Source: Lachnoclostridium sp. Marseille-P6806
Lineage (GTDB): Bacteria > Bacillota > Clostridia > Lachnospirales > Lachnospiraceae
Assembly: GCF_900625025.1 (NCBI RefSeq)
Contig: NZ_LR130577.1
Location: 233,901-297,900 of the forward strand
Reading direction: 5' to 3'
Length of the DNA: 64,000 bases
The notes below the pieces were generated by a model that had not been told where the DNA came from, ran no database searches, and was given only the letters and a program-made list of their open reading frames with translations. A program made the position numbers and the translations under genes. Positions 25,608 through 34,950 of this stretch are shown here, one piece after another. How positions within the stretch are numbered: the stretch's first letter is position 1; every line of letters starts with the position of its first letter.

Positions 25608-25700
25608 CGTCACTCTGTCCTTTTGCCTGAGAGATCATTCCGGGATTTCCGCCCCCGAAACTTACACCTTCGGCACTCTTTCGAGTTTCTCCAGAGCCAG
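25608..25700 (-). promoter_or_regulatory. Glycine riboswitch, single aptamer
   Basis: On the minus strand the conserved blocks are CTCTGGAGA, GTGCCGAAGGTGTAAG, AATGATCTCTCAGGCAAA and AGGACAGAG. Between them is a longer variable hairpin (TTCGGGGGCGGAAATCCCG). Only one aptamer is present, followed by a terminator; singlet glycine riboswitches of this kind are known. It would allow transcription of the symporter, or stop it, according to glycine level; for singlets before transporters repression is usual, but the direction cannot be read here. Confidence 0.92.
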
Positions 25701-25723
25701 TCGCTATGCAGTTGACTTGTTCG

Positions 25724-25752
25724 AGTATAGGGGACGGCGGAGAATAAGTCAA
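25724..25752 (-). promoter_or_regulatory. Promoter of the glycine riboswitch transcript
   Basis: On the minus strand TTGACT (25752-25747) and TATACT (25729-25724) have a 17-bp spacer, starting transcription just before the aptamer. Confidence 0.8.
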
Positions 25753-25767
25753 TCGTTTTCTTTATCT

Positions 25768-27066
25768 CTACGCCAGATGCAGCGCTTTGCGGGAATCAAG
25801 CTGCGGATCGTCCGTATCGAGGAGGCGGATATCCGCGCCGAGCGCGCGGAGCTTCTCCGGAAAATCCTCATAGCCGCGTTCGATATAGCGGATATCCGAC
25901 ACTTCCGAATATCCCTCCGCCGCGAGCGCGGCGATCACGAGCGCCGCGCCGGCGCGCAGATCCGGTGCGACAATACTCGCGCCGGTATATTTTGTCACGC
26001 CGTCAATGATGGCTGTGTTGCTCTCCACCCGGATCTGTGCGCCCATCCGCGTGAGCTCGTCCACATATTTGAAGCGGCTCTCAAAAATGCTCTCCGTCAC
26101 AATGCTCGTCCCATCAGAAAGACCGAGAAGCACGGTGATCTGTGGCTGCATATCCGTGGGAAAGCCGGGGTATGGCAGGGTTTTGACATGTGTGCTGGAG
26201 AGGCGGCGGTTCGCCACGACGCGGACCGCGTCGTCCGACTCCTCTACCTGACAGCCGATCTCCCCCAGCTTGGCCGTAAGAGACTCAAGGTGCTTGGGAA
26301 TCACGTTGCGTATCGTCACATCGCCGTGCGTCGCCGCGGCGGCAAACATATAGGTGCCCGCCTCAATCTGATCCGGAATGATCGAATACTCGGTCGCGTG
26401 GAGCCTCTGCACCCCGCGGATGCGGATGACATCGGTTCCCGCTCCCTTGATCTGAGCTCCCATGCTGTTCAGGAAATTAGCAAGATCGACGACATGCGGC
26501 TCCTTGGCCGCATTTTCGATGATCGTCAGCCCTTTTGCCATGGACGCCGCCATCATGATGTTGATGGTGGCTCCCACCGAGACGACATCCAGATAAATAT
26601 GGCTGCCGGCCAGCTCCCGCGTCTCCGCGATGATCATGCCGTGCTCGATGCGGATCGCAGCGCCCAGCGCGCGGAAGCCTTTCACATGCTGGTCGATCGG
26701 ACGCAGACCAATATCGCAGCCCTTCGGCAGCGTGACCTCGGCGTGCTGGTACTTGCCCAGAAGAGAGCCGATCAGATAATAGGAGCCGCGGATCTTCTTT
26801 ACGGCTTCATCCTCGACCGGCGCGTCCTGAATCCGCGAGCCGTTGATGCGGAATGTATGGCGGTCCACACGCTGCACGACGGCTCCGATATTTTCAATCG
26901 CACTGAGAATGGCACGGATATCGCTGACGTCGGGCACATTCTCGACAGTGACCGTCTCGTTCGACATAATCGAAGCCGCCAGAATCGGCAGAGCCGCGTT
27001 CTTCGCTCCTGCGATATCCACTTCCCCACTCAGGGGGTTGCCGCCCCTGATCGAATAAAATTCCAT
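25768..27066 (-). CDS. murA: UDP-N-acetylglucosamine 1-carboxyvinyltransferase
   Basis: A 432-residue full-length enzyme that transfers enolpyruvate from PEP to UDP-GlcNAc, the first committed step of peptidoglycan synthesis. The inside-out alpha/beta barrel starts with GGNPLSGEVDIAGAKNAALP, where Lys22 and Asn23 bind substrate. The active-site loop reads LPKGCDIGLRP with Cys117 as the fosfomycin-sensitive cysteine. Its own promoter lies upstream (27166-27194) and the 5' leader holds a GC-rich hairpin. Downstream in the same direction comes the promoter of the glycine riboswitch unit. Confidence 0.95.
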   Translation of the reverse strand: MEFYSIRGGNPLSGEVDIAGAKNAALPILAASIMSNETVTVENVPDVSDIRAILSAIENIGAVVQRVDRHTFRINGSRIQDAPVEDEAVKKIRGSYYLIGSLLGKYQHAEVTLPKGCDIGLRPIDQHVKGFRALGAAIRIEHGMIIAETRELAGSHIYLDVVSVGATINIMMAASMAKGLTIIENAAKEPHVVDLANFLNSMGAQIKGAGTDVIRIRGVQRLHATEYSIIPDQIEAGTYMFAAAATHGDVTIRNVIPKHLESLTAKLGEIGCQVEESDDAVRVVANRRLSSTHVKTLPYPGFPTDMQPQITVLLGLSDGTSIVTESIFESRFKYVDELTRMGAQIRVESNTAIIDGVTKYTGASIVAPDLRAGAALVIAALAAEGYSEVSDIRYIERGYEDFPEKLRALGADIRLLDTDDPQLDSRKALHLA

Positions 27067-27165
27067 ACGATTCCCGATTCCGAAGCAGAATACCTTTCAC
27101 TGATACGCGGCGCCGGAGAACCGGCGCGCCGTCTGTTGCTTCTCTTTCACGATTCCAGCTTACTA

Positions 27166-27194
27166 AGAATAAACTGAATCGCGAGGACTGTCAA
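27166..27194 (-). promoter_or_regulatory. Promoter of murA
   Basis: On the minus strand TTGACA (27194-27189) and TATTCT (27171-27166) are 17 bp apart, about 100 bp before the murA start codon and 25 bp after the M23 gene stop. Confidence 0.8.
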
Positions 27195-27218
27195 ATCAAG
27201 TCCTGCCCTCAGCCGCCG

Positions 27219-28871
27219 CTAATTCATATAGCTCAGCGGATTGACCGCCGTCCCGTTAATCCGTATCTCAAAGTGCAGATGCGGGCCCGTGCTGTTTCCG
27301 GTGTTGCCGGAGAGTGCGATCTTCTGTCCCTGCGTCACCGACTGTCCCGAGCTCACAAGGATCTTGGAAAGATGCCCGTAGCGCGTCTGTCTGCCGTCCG
27401 CGTGCTGGATATAAACGACGTAGCCGTAGCCGCTCTGCCAGCCCGCCGAGACCACCGTGCCCGCGCTGGAGGCCATGACCGCCGTCCCGACCGACACCGC
27501 GATGTCGATCCCCTGATGATAGTGACTGGCCCCTGCTTTGGGCGCGGAGCGCGCGCCGAAGCCCGAGGAGACGTAGCCTCCCGAGACGGGCCAGATATAG
27601 GTCGGCGGGACCTTTGTGCCGCGCATGACAATCTTCGGCACTGCCGCCGTATCGATCTCCTCCTTGACGATGGTTCTGCCGGTTCTGACATCGCCCACAT
27701 AGTCGACCAGTGCAATGATGCGGCGATGTCCGGAGGAGGGCTGCTGGATCACCTCCTGACGGGTTGTGTACCAGTCGTCGTTGTCTTCGTAGATTGTGTC
27801 TTCTTCGTAGTCCTCTTCATAATATTCCTGCTCCGTATAGGCGACGGAGAGCGCCGGCTCGGGCACCGTGACCGTGATTTCGTCGCCGATGCGGATCATG
27901 GCCGTCTCGTCCTCGTAGTTCGGATTCATGGCGAGAACATCCGCCACGGTCAGATCATAGTGCGCCGCGATCCCCGAGAGCGTGTCGCCGGCCTGCACCT
28001 CGTAGACCTGCTTCTCTAGCCGGTCCGCAAGAACCTGGCCCAGCGCCGCGTCAAGGCTCATGATTCCCTGCGCCGGCATATAGGACTCCACGACCTCAAT
28101 TTTCTGCCGGAAGCCGATCTTCACGAGCCCCAGCATATAATCCTCAAAGTTCCGACCCACCGCCGGCTCCGTGGAATTAAGGACGTCCGAGAGCCGCGTG
28201 ATGATGCCGGCCGTGGGGAGGCTCTGCTCTTTCTCCTCGATCTGCTCCTGCTCCCTGACCGAACGGATCTCCGTCGTCAGGGCATAAAACTCCCGGCTGG
28301 TGTCCGGCGTCAGCTCGACAAGATATCCCTCGTCCTCGTCATACTGCCGCAGCGCCGAGGAAAACAGAGAGAGCACCTCCGCTTTCGACGCAAGATTCAG
28401 AATATTGCTGCCGAATTTCACGGTATAGCAGCGCTGCAGCGTCGTCTCCTGTCTGGCTGCAAGAACCTCCTTCATCCTGTCCGTCACCGCCCGGCGGCTG
28501 TCGACGCGCCCCCACAGCACTTCCTCTCCCCGGGCCTCCAGTTCTGCCTCCGCGTAATAGAGCGCGGTGTTTCTCGCCGTCTCCTCGTCCTCTCCGGCGA
28601 CGGCAGCCGCCGCGGCGGCCTCCTCCATATATTCCTCCGCCAGCTCCCGGCGGGCCTCGATCAGAGCGCTTCGGGCCTCCGCCTCAGAGCCGAGCGTTCC
28701 GACCTCTTCCCCGTCCAACATGACGGTGAAGAGGTTGCTTCCGCCCATCTGCCCGGGTGAATACTGCGGCAGAAAAAAAAGGCTCACAAAAAAGGCCGCG
28801 ACGGTAGCCGCCAGGGCCCAGAGGTGAATCTGCCTTTGATGAATTGTTTTCATTCCTGCCGCCACCGACAT
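27219..28871 (-). CDS. Membrane-anchored LysM-G5-M23 peptidoglycan endopeptidase
   Basis: The product has 550 residues. An N-terminal anchor helix (about 16-35) is followed by a helical stalk (50-285), LysM (289-334; VQAGDTLSGIAAHYDLTVAD), an acidic Tyr/Glu/Asp stretch (346-368), a G5-like domain (about 370-420) and an M23 peptidase (425-550). Zinc ligands are His452 and Asp456 (HYHQGIDIA) with His533 of HLHFE; His531 is the catalytic partner. It would cut peptide cross-links outside the membrane. ATG at 28871 directly follows the upstream stop; ATG at 28853 (MKTIHQ) is an alternative, and neither has a strong ribosome site. Confidence 0.9.
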   Translation of the reverse strand: MSVAAGMKTIHQRQIHLWALAATVAAFFVSLFFLPQYSPGQMGGSNLFTVMLDGEEVGTLGSEAEARSALIEARRELAEEYMEEAAAAAAVAGEDEETARNTALYYAEAELEARGEEVLWGRVDSRRAVTDRMKEVLAARQETTLQRCYTVKFGSNILNLASKAEVLSLFSSALRQYDEDEGYLVELTPDTSREFYALTTEIRSVREQEQIEEKEQSLPTAGIITRLSDVLNSTEPAVGRNFEDYMLGLVKIGFRQKIEVVESYMPAQGIMSLDAALGQVLADRLEKQVYEVQAGDTLSGIAAHYDLTVADVLAMNPNYEDETAMIRIGDEITVTVPEPALSVAYTEQEYYEEDYEEDTIYEDNDDWYTTRQEVIQQPSSGHRRIIALVDYVGDVRTGRTIVKEEIDTAAVPKIVMRGTKVPPTYIWPVSGGYVSSGFGARSAPKAGASHYHQGIDIAVSVGTAVMASSAGTVVSAGWQSGYGYVVYIQHADGRQTRYGHLSKILVSSGQSVTQGQKIALSGNTGNSTGPHLHFEIRINGTAVNPLSYMN

Positions 28872-28878
28872 TTCATGC

Positions 28879-29619
28879 TCAGAGCCCCATCATTCTGAGA
28901 ACCTGCTCCGTCAGCCCGAACGCGCCGCCAACCGAAAAGACACAGGTGATGAGAGCCAGAACAAAGGTCAGAACGCCGATCACGGTATTCCGCACCGGGA
29001 AGCGCACGCCGCTCCTGCCGCTGCACGCTTCGGCCGCCGCTTCCGCGGCCTCGCGGGCCGCCCGCAGCTCTGCCTCGACCGTGGTCTGCCCCTCCCGCAG
29101 CGCATAGATGGAGGCGCTGAGGGTCTTGGTCTGCTTTTCCAGCTCCTCGATAAGAGAAGCCTGAACATTACGGTACACCCGGACGCTGTCCTTGTGGCTC
29201 AGCTCCTCCGACGCATGCAGCAGCTCCTCCAGCGTCTGCTCCGTCTTTTCGATTGCCGCGAGAATTTCTCCGCCATTGCTCTCCGCCGGACTGCCGCTTC
29301 GCTTTGCCTCGATCTCATTCAGCTTCTCGTTCACGATTCTCGCTCCCTCATTCATTCCGTCGCTCTCCGCCATGTCCGCCGCCTCTTTCTCCGACTCCGC
29401 AAGCGCCGCCTCGATCTGAGCCGGCGACGGGAGCTCCCCCGTGAACTGGCGCATGGTATCCTGCATCTGCGTGACCAGCTCGTTGTTTTTCAGATAAAGG
29501 TCCTTCATCTCGCCGAGCATCCGCTGATAATCGACGATATCACGGCGGAGCCTCTCCTGCTCCGCTGCCTCCGCCGCACCGTTTGCGCGGATCATTTCCT
29601 CCGGATTATCAAAATTCAT
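28879..29619 (-). CDS. Coiled-coil protein with C-terminal membrane helix, unknown function
   Basis: The product has 246 residues. ATG at 29619 has AGGGGG six bases upstream. The protein is mostly charged helix with heptad-like patterns (about 15-65 and 95-200), followed by a single C-terminal membrane segment (VIGVLTFVLALITCVFSVGG). I recognise no catalytic motif. It is separated by 7 bp from the LysM-M23 peptidase gene, so a partner or regulator role for that cell-wall hydrolase is plausible. Confidence 0.7.
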   Translation of the reverse strand: MNFDNPEEMIRANGAAEAAEQERLRRDIVDYQRMLGEMKDLYLKNNELVTQMQDTMRQFTGELPSPAQIEAALAESEKEAADMAESDGMNEGARIVNEKLNEIEAKRSGSPAESNGGEILAAIEKTEQTLEELLHASEELSHKDSVRVYRNVQASLIEELEKQTKTLSASIYALREGQTTVEAELRAAREAAEAAAEACSGRSGVRFPVRNTVIGVLTFVLALITCVFSVGGAFGLTEQVLRMMGL

Positions 29620-29685
29620 ACACATCCCCCTGCTCTCCGGCGGGCGCGCCGCCCGGAACCGCTCTCTGTGAATGTAATGTCTGCA

Positions 29686-30375
29686 TCATACCATTGACGG
29701 ATCAATTTTACAAAGCGTCGCCCGGGTCTCCGCCTCGCCATCTTCCTCGCCGGCAAGCTCCTGAATCTCATTGTTGAGACGCATCATTCTGGCATCCAGC
29801 TCTGCAACCATCCTCGCATTTTCCAGCAGCTCCTCCTGAATATGCTCCGGAACCTCCCCGGGAAACTTGTACTGGATCTTGTGCTCCAGACTGGCCCAGA
29901 AATCCATCGCAATCGTCCGGATCTGAATTTCCACCTTGGTATCCACAATGCGGTCCGAAAGATAGACCGGAATCATCACGATCATGTGATAGCTCATATA
30001 GCCGCTGGGCTTCGGTGACGCGATATAGTCCTTGATCGCCGCCACCTTGATGTCGCTCTGGTTCGTGATCATATCCGCAATGCGGTAAATATCGGAGGTG
30101 TAGTCGCAGATGATGCGTATTCCCGCGATATCGTTGCAGTACTTCACCATATTTTCCAGCGTGGACTCATAGCCGTGGCGCTTGAGCTTCTTGACAATGC
30201 TCCGCGGCGTTTTGACGCGGTACTTGATATGCTCGATCGGATTGTATTTGTGCACATGCTGAAACTCGTCGTTCAGAATTTCGAGCTTGGTATTGATCTG
30301 CTTAAGCGCCGCGTCATAGATGAGCATGACCTCTTCCCAGCTGTCCGCGCCGTCGTCATGTACCTGTAATTCCAT
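29686..30375 (-). CDS. Small alarmone synthetase, RelQ/YjbM-like GTP pyrophosphokinase
   Basis: The product has 229 residues. ATG at 30375 has GGAG seven bases upstream; the longer in-frame extension is low-complexity. Synthetase motifs are RVKTPRSIVKKLKRHG, DIAGIRIICDY, SGYMSYHMIV and VEIQIRTIAMDFWASLEHK. There is no HD hydrolase domain and no TGS/ACT domain, so it makes (p)ppGpp but cannot degrade it. The C-terminal helix (ELLENARMVAELDARMMRLN) is that used for tetramer formation in RelQ. It lies between glmS and wall-hydrolase genes. Confidence 0.9.
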   Translation of the reverse strand: MELQVHDDGADSWEEVMLIYDAALKQINTKLEILNDEFQHVHKYNPIEHIKYRVKTPRSIVKKLKRHGYESTLENMVKYCNDIAGIRIICDYTSDIYRIADMITNQSDIKVAAIKDYIASPKPSGYMSYHMIVMIPVYLSDRIVDTKVEIQIRTIAMDFWASLEHKIQYKFPGEVPEHIQEELLENARMVAELDARMMRLNNEIQELAGEEDGEAETRATLCKIDPSMV

Positions 30376-30410
30376 CCCCGTTCTCCATTCCGGCCGCGCT
30401 CTCCCGGCCC

Positions 30411-32204
30411 CTACTCGACCGTGACCGACTTGGCCAGATTGCGCGGCTTGTCCACATCGCAGCCGCGGCTGCATGCAATATAGTAAGCGAAAAGCTGCAG
30501 CGGAATATGGATCACATAATCCGCTGCCCTGTCAATCGACTCGTTCCCCACATTGGTCACAGCCAGAACAAAGGCGCCCCGGCTCCTGACCTGTTCCATA
30601 TTGCTGATCATTTTATCATAGAGCGCCGGCTGTGTGCTGACCGCCGCCACGAGCGTCCCCTCCTCCATGAGGGAAATCGTGCCGTGCTTGAGCTCGCCCG
30701 CCGCATAGGCCTCGGAATGAATATAGCTGATTTCTTTCAGCTTGAGCGATCCCTCGAGGGAGATCGCGTAGTCGATTCCGCGCCCGATGAAAAAGATATC
30801 GCGGGCCGCAATATAGCGGTTGGCAAAGCGCCGGATCAGCTCATGGTTATTGAGCGTCAGCTCGATCTGATCCGGAAGCCGCCGCAAATCCTCCAGCATG
30901 GCGGCGAGCGCCTCTCCCGCAAGCTCTCCTCTCGCCTCGGCAAACTTCATGCCGAGCAGATACATCGCGCAGAGCTGCGCGCTGTACGCCTTGGTCGTCG
31001 CGACCGCAATCTCCGGCCCCGCCCATGTGTACATGACATTGTCCGCCTCCCGGGCAATGGTGCTGCCGACCACATTGACGATCCCCAGCACGCGCACGCC
31101 GTTCTCTTTCGCGAGCCGGAGCGCCGCCAGCGTATCCGCCGTTTCTCCGGACTGGCTGACCACGATCAGGAGAGAATTTTTCACAAAGATCGGATTCCGG
31201 TAGCGGAATTCGGAGGCCAGATCGGTTTCCACCGGAATGCGGGCCAGACCCTCGATCACATATTTTCCCGTCATGCCCGCATGGTAAGCCGAGCCGCAGG
31301 CGACGATATAAATTTTCTCCGTTCTGCGGATGTCCTCATCCGACAGTCCCAGCTCGTCGATCACGATGCGCCCGTCGCGGAGCCGGGGCGAAATCGTGTC
31401 GCGCACCGTCTGCGGCTGCTCGTACATCTCCTTGAGCATGAAGTGATCGTAGCCACCCTTTTCCGCCGCCGCGGCATCCCAGTCGATATGAGAGAGCGGA
31501 ACCTCCGTCTCCTCCTCGTCGAGATTGTAGAAGCCGATCTCCTCCGGCCGCAGCGCTGCAATGGTTCCGCTGCCGATGTAATAGACATCGCGGGTATATT
31601 TCAGAAGAGCCGTCGCATCGCTCGCGGCAAAGCTCCCCTCCGCCGAATGTCCCACGATCAGCGGACAGTCCCTGCGCACCGCGTAGACCTCCTCCGGATG
31701 ATCTGCAAACATGCAGGCGATCGCGTAGGAACCCTCGAGCCGGAGCAGCGTGTGAACGATCGCTTTCACCGGATCCCCGCCGTATTTCCGGTAATACCAG
31801 TCTAAGTTATGCGCGATCACCTCGGTATCCGTTTCGGAAATAAACGCATAGCCTTTCTTCTCCATGCGCCGGCGCAGGGGAATATAGTTCTCAATGATGC
31901 CGTTCTGCACCACGGCGATCGTCTTATCCTTATTGAAATGCGGGTGTGCGTTGACTTCTTCCGGCACGCCGTGCGTCGCCCATCGCGTGTGCCCGATGCC
32001 GGCAAAGCCCGGCATCAGCGCTCCGCCCCGGGTAATATTTTCCAGCACGCCGAGGCGCCCCGCCGCCTTTTGAATATGCAGCCGCGTCCCGTCGTGTACC
32101 GCCATTCCTGTCGAGTCATAGCCCCGGTATTCGAGCTTTGCCAGCCCCTCCAGAATGATCGGCCCCGCCTGCTGCTTTCCCGTATATCCGACAATCCCGC
32201 ACAT
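30411..32204 (-). CDS. glmS: Glutamine-fructose-6-phosphate aminotransferase (isomerizing)
   Basis: A 597-residue full-length enzyme. It starts MCGIVGY, so Cys2 becomes the N-terminal nucleophile of the glutaminase domain (1-230). Two SIS domains follow (about 285-430 and 455-590) with VSQSGETADTLAALR and the C-terminal KSVTVE. It makes glucosamine-6-phosphate for UDP-GlcNAc, used by MurA and surface polysaccharides. No glmS ribozyme is possible in the 19-bp gap to the upstream gene, so regulation by that ribozyme is absent here. Confidence 0.96.
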   Translation of the reverse strand: MCGIVGYTGKQQAGPIILEGLAKLEYRGYDSTGMAVHDGTRLHIQKAAGRLGVLENITRGGALMPGFAGIGHTRWATHGVPEEVNAHPHFNKDKTIAVVQNGIIENYIPLRRRMEKKGYAFISETDTEVIAHNLDWYYRKYGGDPVKAIVHTLLRLEGSYAIACMFADHPEEVYAVRRDCPLIVGHSAEGSFAASDATALLKYTRDVYYIGSGTIAALRPEEIGFYNLDEEETEVPLSHIDWDAAAAEKGGYDHFMLKEMYEQPQTVRDTISPRLRDGRIVIDELGLSDEDIRRTEKIYIVACGSAYHAGMTGKYVIEGLARIPVETDLASEFRYRNPIFVKNSLLIVVSQSGETADTLAALRLAKENGVRVLGIVNVVGSTIAREADNVMYTWAGPEIAVATTKAYSAQLCAMYLLGMKFAEARGELAGEALAAMLEDLRRLPDQIELTLNNHELIRRFANRYIAARDIFFIGRGIDYAISLEGSLKLKEISYIHSEAYAAGELKHGTISLMEEGTLVAAVSTQPALYDKMISNMEQVRSRGAFVLAVTNVGNESIDRAADYVIHIPLQLFAYYIACSRGCDVDKPRNLAKSVTVE

Positions 32205-32223
32205 TGCGTCTGTCCTTTCCTGC

Positions 32224-33198
32224 CTAGCTTTTCTGCTCCCCGCCGCGAAAATACCCCGGGTTCATCGTGCAGCGGCGCACCAGCGCCGCCGGCAGATGCC
32301 GGTAACTCCGGCCGGCCCGGTAACCGATGAAACGGAATGCGCAGCGAAGCAGAAAACGCGGCAGCTCCTCTGCCGCACCGCAGCGCCGCAGCGCCGCCGT
32401 CATACTCTTTACATAGCGGAATCCCTCTCCCTCGGAGCGCGCTCCGCCGAAGATTTCGGGATGCTCTGCCTGCGAGACTCCCAGATCAAAATTGCGGTGA
32501 AACTGCGCCAAAGCGCCGTAGTCATGCGAGTGGATGACCTCCGCCTCCGCCGCATAGCAGACGGCGTATCCCGCCTGCAGCGCCGTCCCCGCATAAATCA
32601 TATCCTCATTGAATATTGTGCGGCGGACAAAGCCGCCCAGCTCCCGATAGATGCGGCCATCGTACATCGCACACACATTCGAGCAGAAGTAGGCTTTCAC
32701 CCCGATCCGGAGAAAATCCGCCTGCGTGCGGTACTGCGTCTGCGCCGGATAATTGAACTCCCGCGTGAGGCGCTCCTCCCATGAGGCGCCCGGTCTCGCA
32801 AGCTGCCTCGCGTAGGCCGCCGCGACGGAAGGCTCCCGCTCCTCTCCTCCAAAGCCCGCAAGCAGCGCCGCCGTAAGCCTCGTATCTGCCGGCTCCGCAT
32901 CCTGCGTCATAAAGAGGAGATAGTCCGCGTCCTCGCAGAAAGACGCGCCCAGACGCCGCGTGCCGCCGTGATCAAATTCCTCCCTCCGCACCGGATGAAT
33001 CCGGACAGCGGGGGAGGAATCCTCCTGTGCTGCGCGGCTCAAAATCCTCTCCGGCAGCGTAGATCTGCCGTCAGGAAGCCTCGTGTCCATCAGATGGACC
33101 CGACGCACCGGCGTGTCCTGCGACTCCAGACGCGCAAGGAGCCGTTCCAGCCGTTCATCCGGATGATAGACCGGAATGATCGCATCGATACTCTTCAT
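32224..33198 (-). CDS. GT2 glycosyltransferase, rhamnosyltransferase-like
   Basis: The product has 324 residues. ATG at 33198 (MKSIDAIIPVYHP) has GAGG four bases upstream. GT-A features are IIPVYHPDERL, REEFDHGGTRRLGASF and the DXD-like FMTQDAEPAD, with a later NEDMIYAG acidic motif. The DHGGTRR plus MTQDA combination is typical of rhamnosyltransferases of the RfbF/RgpB type. It lies between glmS and the LCP ligase gene and likely adds rhamnose to the surface polysaccharide of the cluster that begins at rfbB. The specific linkage is unknown. Confidence 0.82.
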   Translation of the reverse strand: MKSIDAIIPVYHPDERLERLLARLESQDTPVRRVHLMDTRLPDGRSTLPERILSRAAQEDSSPAVRIHPVRREEFDHGGTRRLGASFCEDADYLLFMTQDAEPADTRLTAALLAGFGGEEREPSVAAAYARQLARPGASWEERLTREFNYPAQTQYRTQADFLRIGVKAYFCSNVCAMYDGRIYRELGGFVRRTIFNEDMIYAGTALQAGYAVCYAAEAEVIHSHDYGALAQFHRNFDLGVSQAEHPEIFGGARSEGEGFRYVKSMTAALRRCGAAEELPRFLLRCAFRFIGYRAGRSYRHLPAALVRRCTMNPGYFRGGEQKS

Positions 33199-33263
33199 CC
33201 GTCCTCTTTCCGGTGCAATGCACGGCAGACCGTCGTCACGCCGCCGCACCACGTCCGGCAGGA

Positions 33264-34853
33264 TCAGCCGATCCCCGCCGTATCGGAGGCAATCTTCTGA
33301 CTGTATTCTTCCACCTGCCCGGAGACGGTGTAGCTCTCATCGCCGAACAGATACCGGTGAAGCCAGACGACATTGGCGTCCAGATCTCGCGGAATAACGC
33401 AGCTCCCCTTTTGCCCGACGGTTCCGGTCGTCCTGAGATCCGCCTGCGGGAAGCCGTTCTGATCGACGATCGTGTAGCTCGCCGCCTGCAGCGCCATCGG
33501 CAGAATATCCTGCGTAATATCAAAATTGGTCACAATCTTTGAGGAGACGTCGTCCACAACCTTGGTCAGCGTCGCGGCATCGGCCTTCTTCGCCTTTTCC
33601 ATCGTCGCCATCAGAACCTCCCGCTGCCGCTCCGCGCGCTTGAAATCATCACCCGCGGTGTAGCGGATGCGGCAGTAGGCCGTGGCCTGCAGACCGTTCA
33701 GATGAAGCATGCCCGTCTGCGTGACCTCCTGATAGGGATAGTTCAGCTCCTCGGACATGGTCAGCTGGTAGCTGTTGAGATGCGGCCTCTCGGCGTCGTC
33801 CACCTCGATATCCACACCTCCGAGATCGTCGATGGCCGCGGTCAGACCGCCGAAGCCCACCGTGACGAAATTGGTGATGTTCATGTCCAGATTCATGTTC
33901 AGCATGTTGATCGCCTGCTCGGGACCGCCCTTGGCATACGCCGCGTTGCACTTGTTGTAGGAATCGTTCCCCAGATTCAGGTAGGTGTCGCGGTATACGG
34001 AGCAGAGACGGATCTCCTGCGTGTCCTGATTGATGGACGCGATCATGATCGTATCGCTCCGGGTGTTCTGCGTCAGATCCCCTTTCGTGGAGTCCACGCC
34101 GAACAGCGCGATGTTCATGTAGCCCTTCATCGTTCCCTCGATGGTTTCCTGCGCCACCGTATCGTTGAGGTTCTCCGCAATCTTATCCTCGTTGATCGAT
34201 ATCTTGCCGACCTTGCCGATTTTCGTCGAAAAATAAAAAAACACAAGCACCGCGAGGAGAATGAGAATCTCAATCACGAACAGAATCAGCTTTCCCTTTC
34301 CCTTTTTTCCGTCGCCGCGGCCGTTCCCGCCGCGCCGGCTGTCCGCGCGCTCGTCCCGTCTGCCTTTGCTCCGGGACGCTTTCGCGACGCTTCTGCCGCC
34401 ATAGGCACGGCTCTCGGCGCTTCTCCCCCGGTCTCCCGCGCTCTGCCGGCGTCCGCCGGCATTTCCCGGGCGGCTCCCGGCGCTTCTCCCTCGGCCAGCG
34501 CTCCGGGCACGGGACGGCTGCGGGGCTGAGACTCTGCGGGAGCGCTCATAAGCGCTGCGGGGAGCCCCATAACCACCGTCCATCCCGTAATCATCGTAGC
34601 GGTCGTCCTCATAGCCGTCTTCATAGCCGTTTTCGTCGCCGTAATCGTCCGCGTAATATTCTCCGCCGTCCTCATCGAGATGCCCGTCGTCATACGCACC
34701 GTAGCTGTCGCCATAGTCCTCATAGCCGCCGTCATCATACCGGCGGTCATAGCTGTCATAATCGTCTCCGCGCCCGCGACTCTGCGCATACTCCTCGTAA
34801 TCGTCGTAATCCTGATAGGAATCATTTCTGTCGCTGCGGTATCTTCCTGCCAT
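33264..34853 (-). CDS. LytR-CpsA-Psr family glycopolymer transferase
   Basis: The product has 529 residues. An unusual N-terminal cytoplasmic region of about 195 residues comes first: Asp/Tyr/Glu/Gly-rich (1-95), then Arg/Ser/Gly/Ala-rich. A membrane helix (about 198-218, LILFVIEILILLAVLVFFYF) and the extracellular LCP domain follow. LCP motifs are NTRSDTIMIASI, SVYRDTYLNLG, NAAYAKGGPEQAINMLN, DLGGVDIEV and CRIRYTAGDDFKRAERQREV. It would transfer undecaprenyl-linked glycopolymer to peptidoglycan. A small hairpin (34873-34888) lies in the leader. The N-terminal extension is far longer than usual for this family. Confidence 0.9.
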   Translation of the reverse strand: MAGRYRSDRNDSYQDYDDYEEYAQSRGRGDDYDSYDRRYDDGGYEDYGDSYGAYDDGHLDEDGGEYYADDYGDENGYEDGYEDDRYDDYGMDGGYGAPRSAYERSRRVSAPQPSRARSAGRGRSAGSRPGNAGGRRQSAGDRGRSAESRAYGGRSVAKASRSKGRRDERADSRRGGNGRGDGKKGKGKLILFVIEILILLAVLVFFYFSTKIGKVGKISINEDKIAENLNDTVAQETIEGTMKGYMNIALFGVDSTKGDLTQNTRSDTIMIASINQDTQEIRLCSVYRDTYLNLGNDSYNKCNAAYAKGGPEQAINMLNMNLDMNITNFVTVGFGGLTAAIDDLGGVDIEVDDAERPHLNSYQLTMSEELNYPYQEVTQTGMLHLNGLQATAYCRIRYTAGDDFKRAERQREVLMATMEKAKKADAATLTKVVDDVSSKIVTNFDITQDILPMALQAASYTIVDQNGFPQADLRTTGTVGQKGSCVIPRDLDANVVWLHRYLFGDESYTVSGQVEEYSQKIASDTAGIG

Positions 34854-34950
34854 ACTGTACTATCCTCACATATTCCCGCGAGCGGGAACATTTCTGTATT
34901 TACGGTTGCCGGCTGGACATAGCCTTAGATATTTTCGCATAAAGCCCCGC

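Noticed and set aside
32205..32223. glmS ribozyme upstream of glmS
   Set aside because: Only 19 bp separate glmS from the preceding gene, so there is no room for the ribozyme, and its core sequence is not seen in the neighbouring coding DNA.
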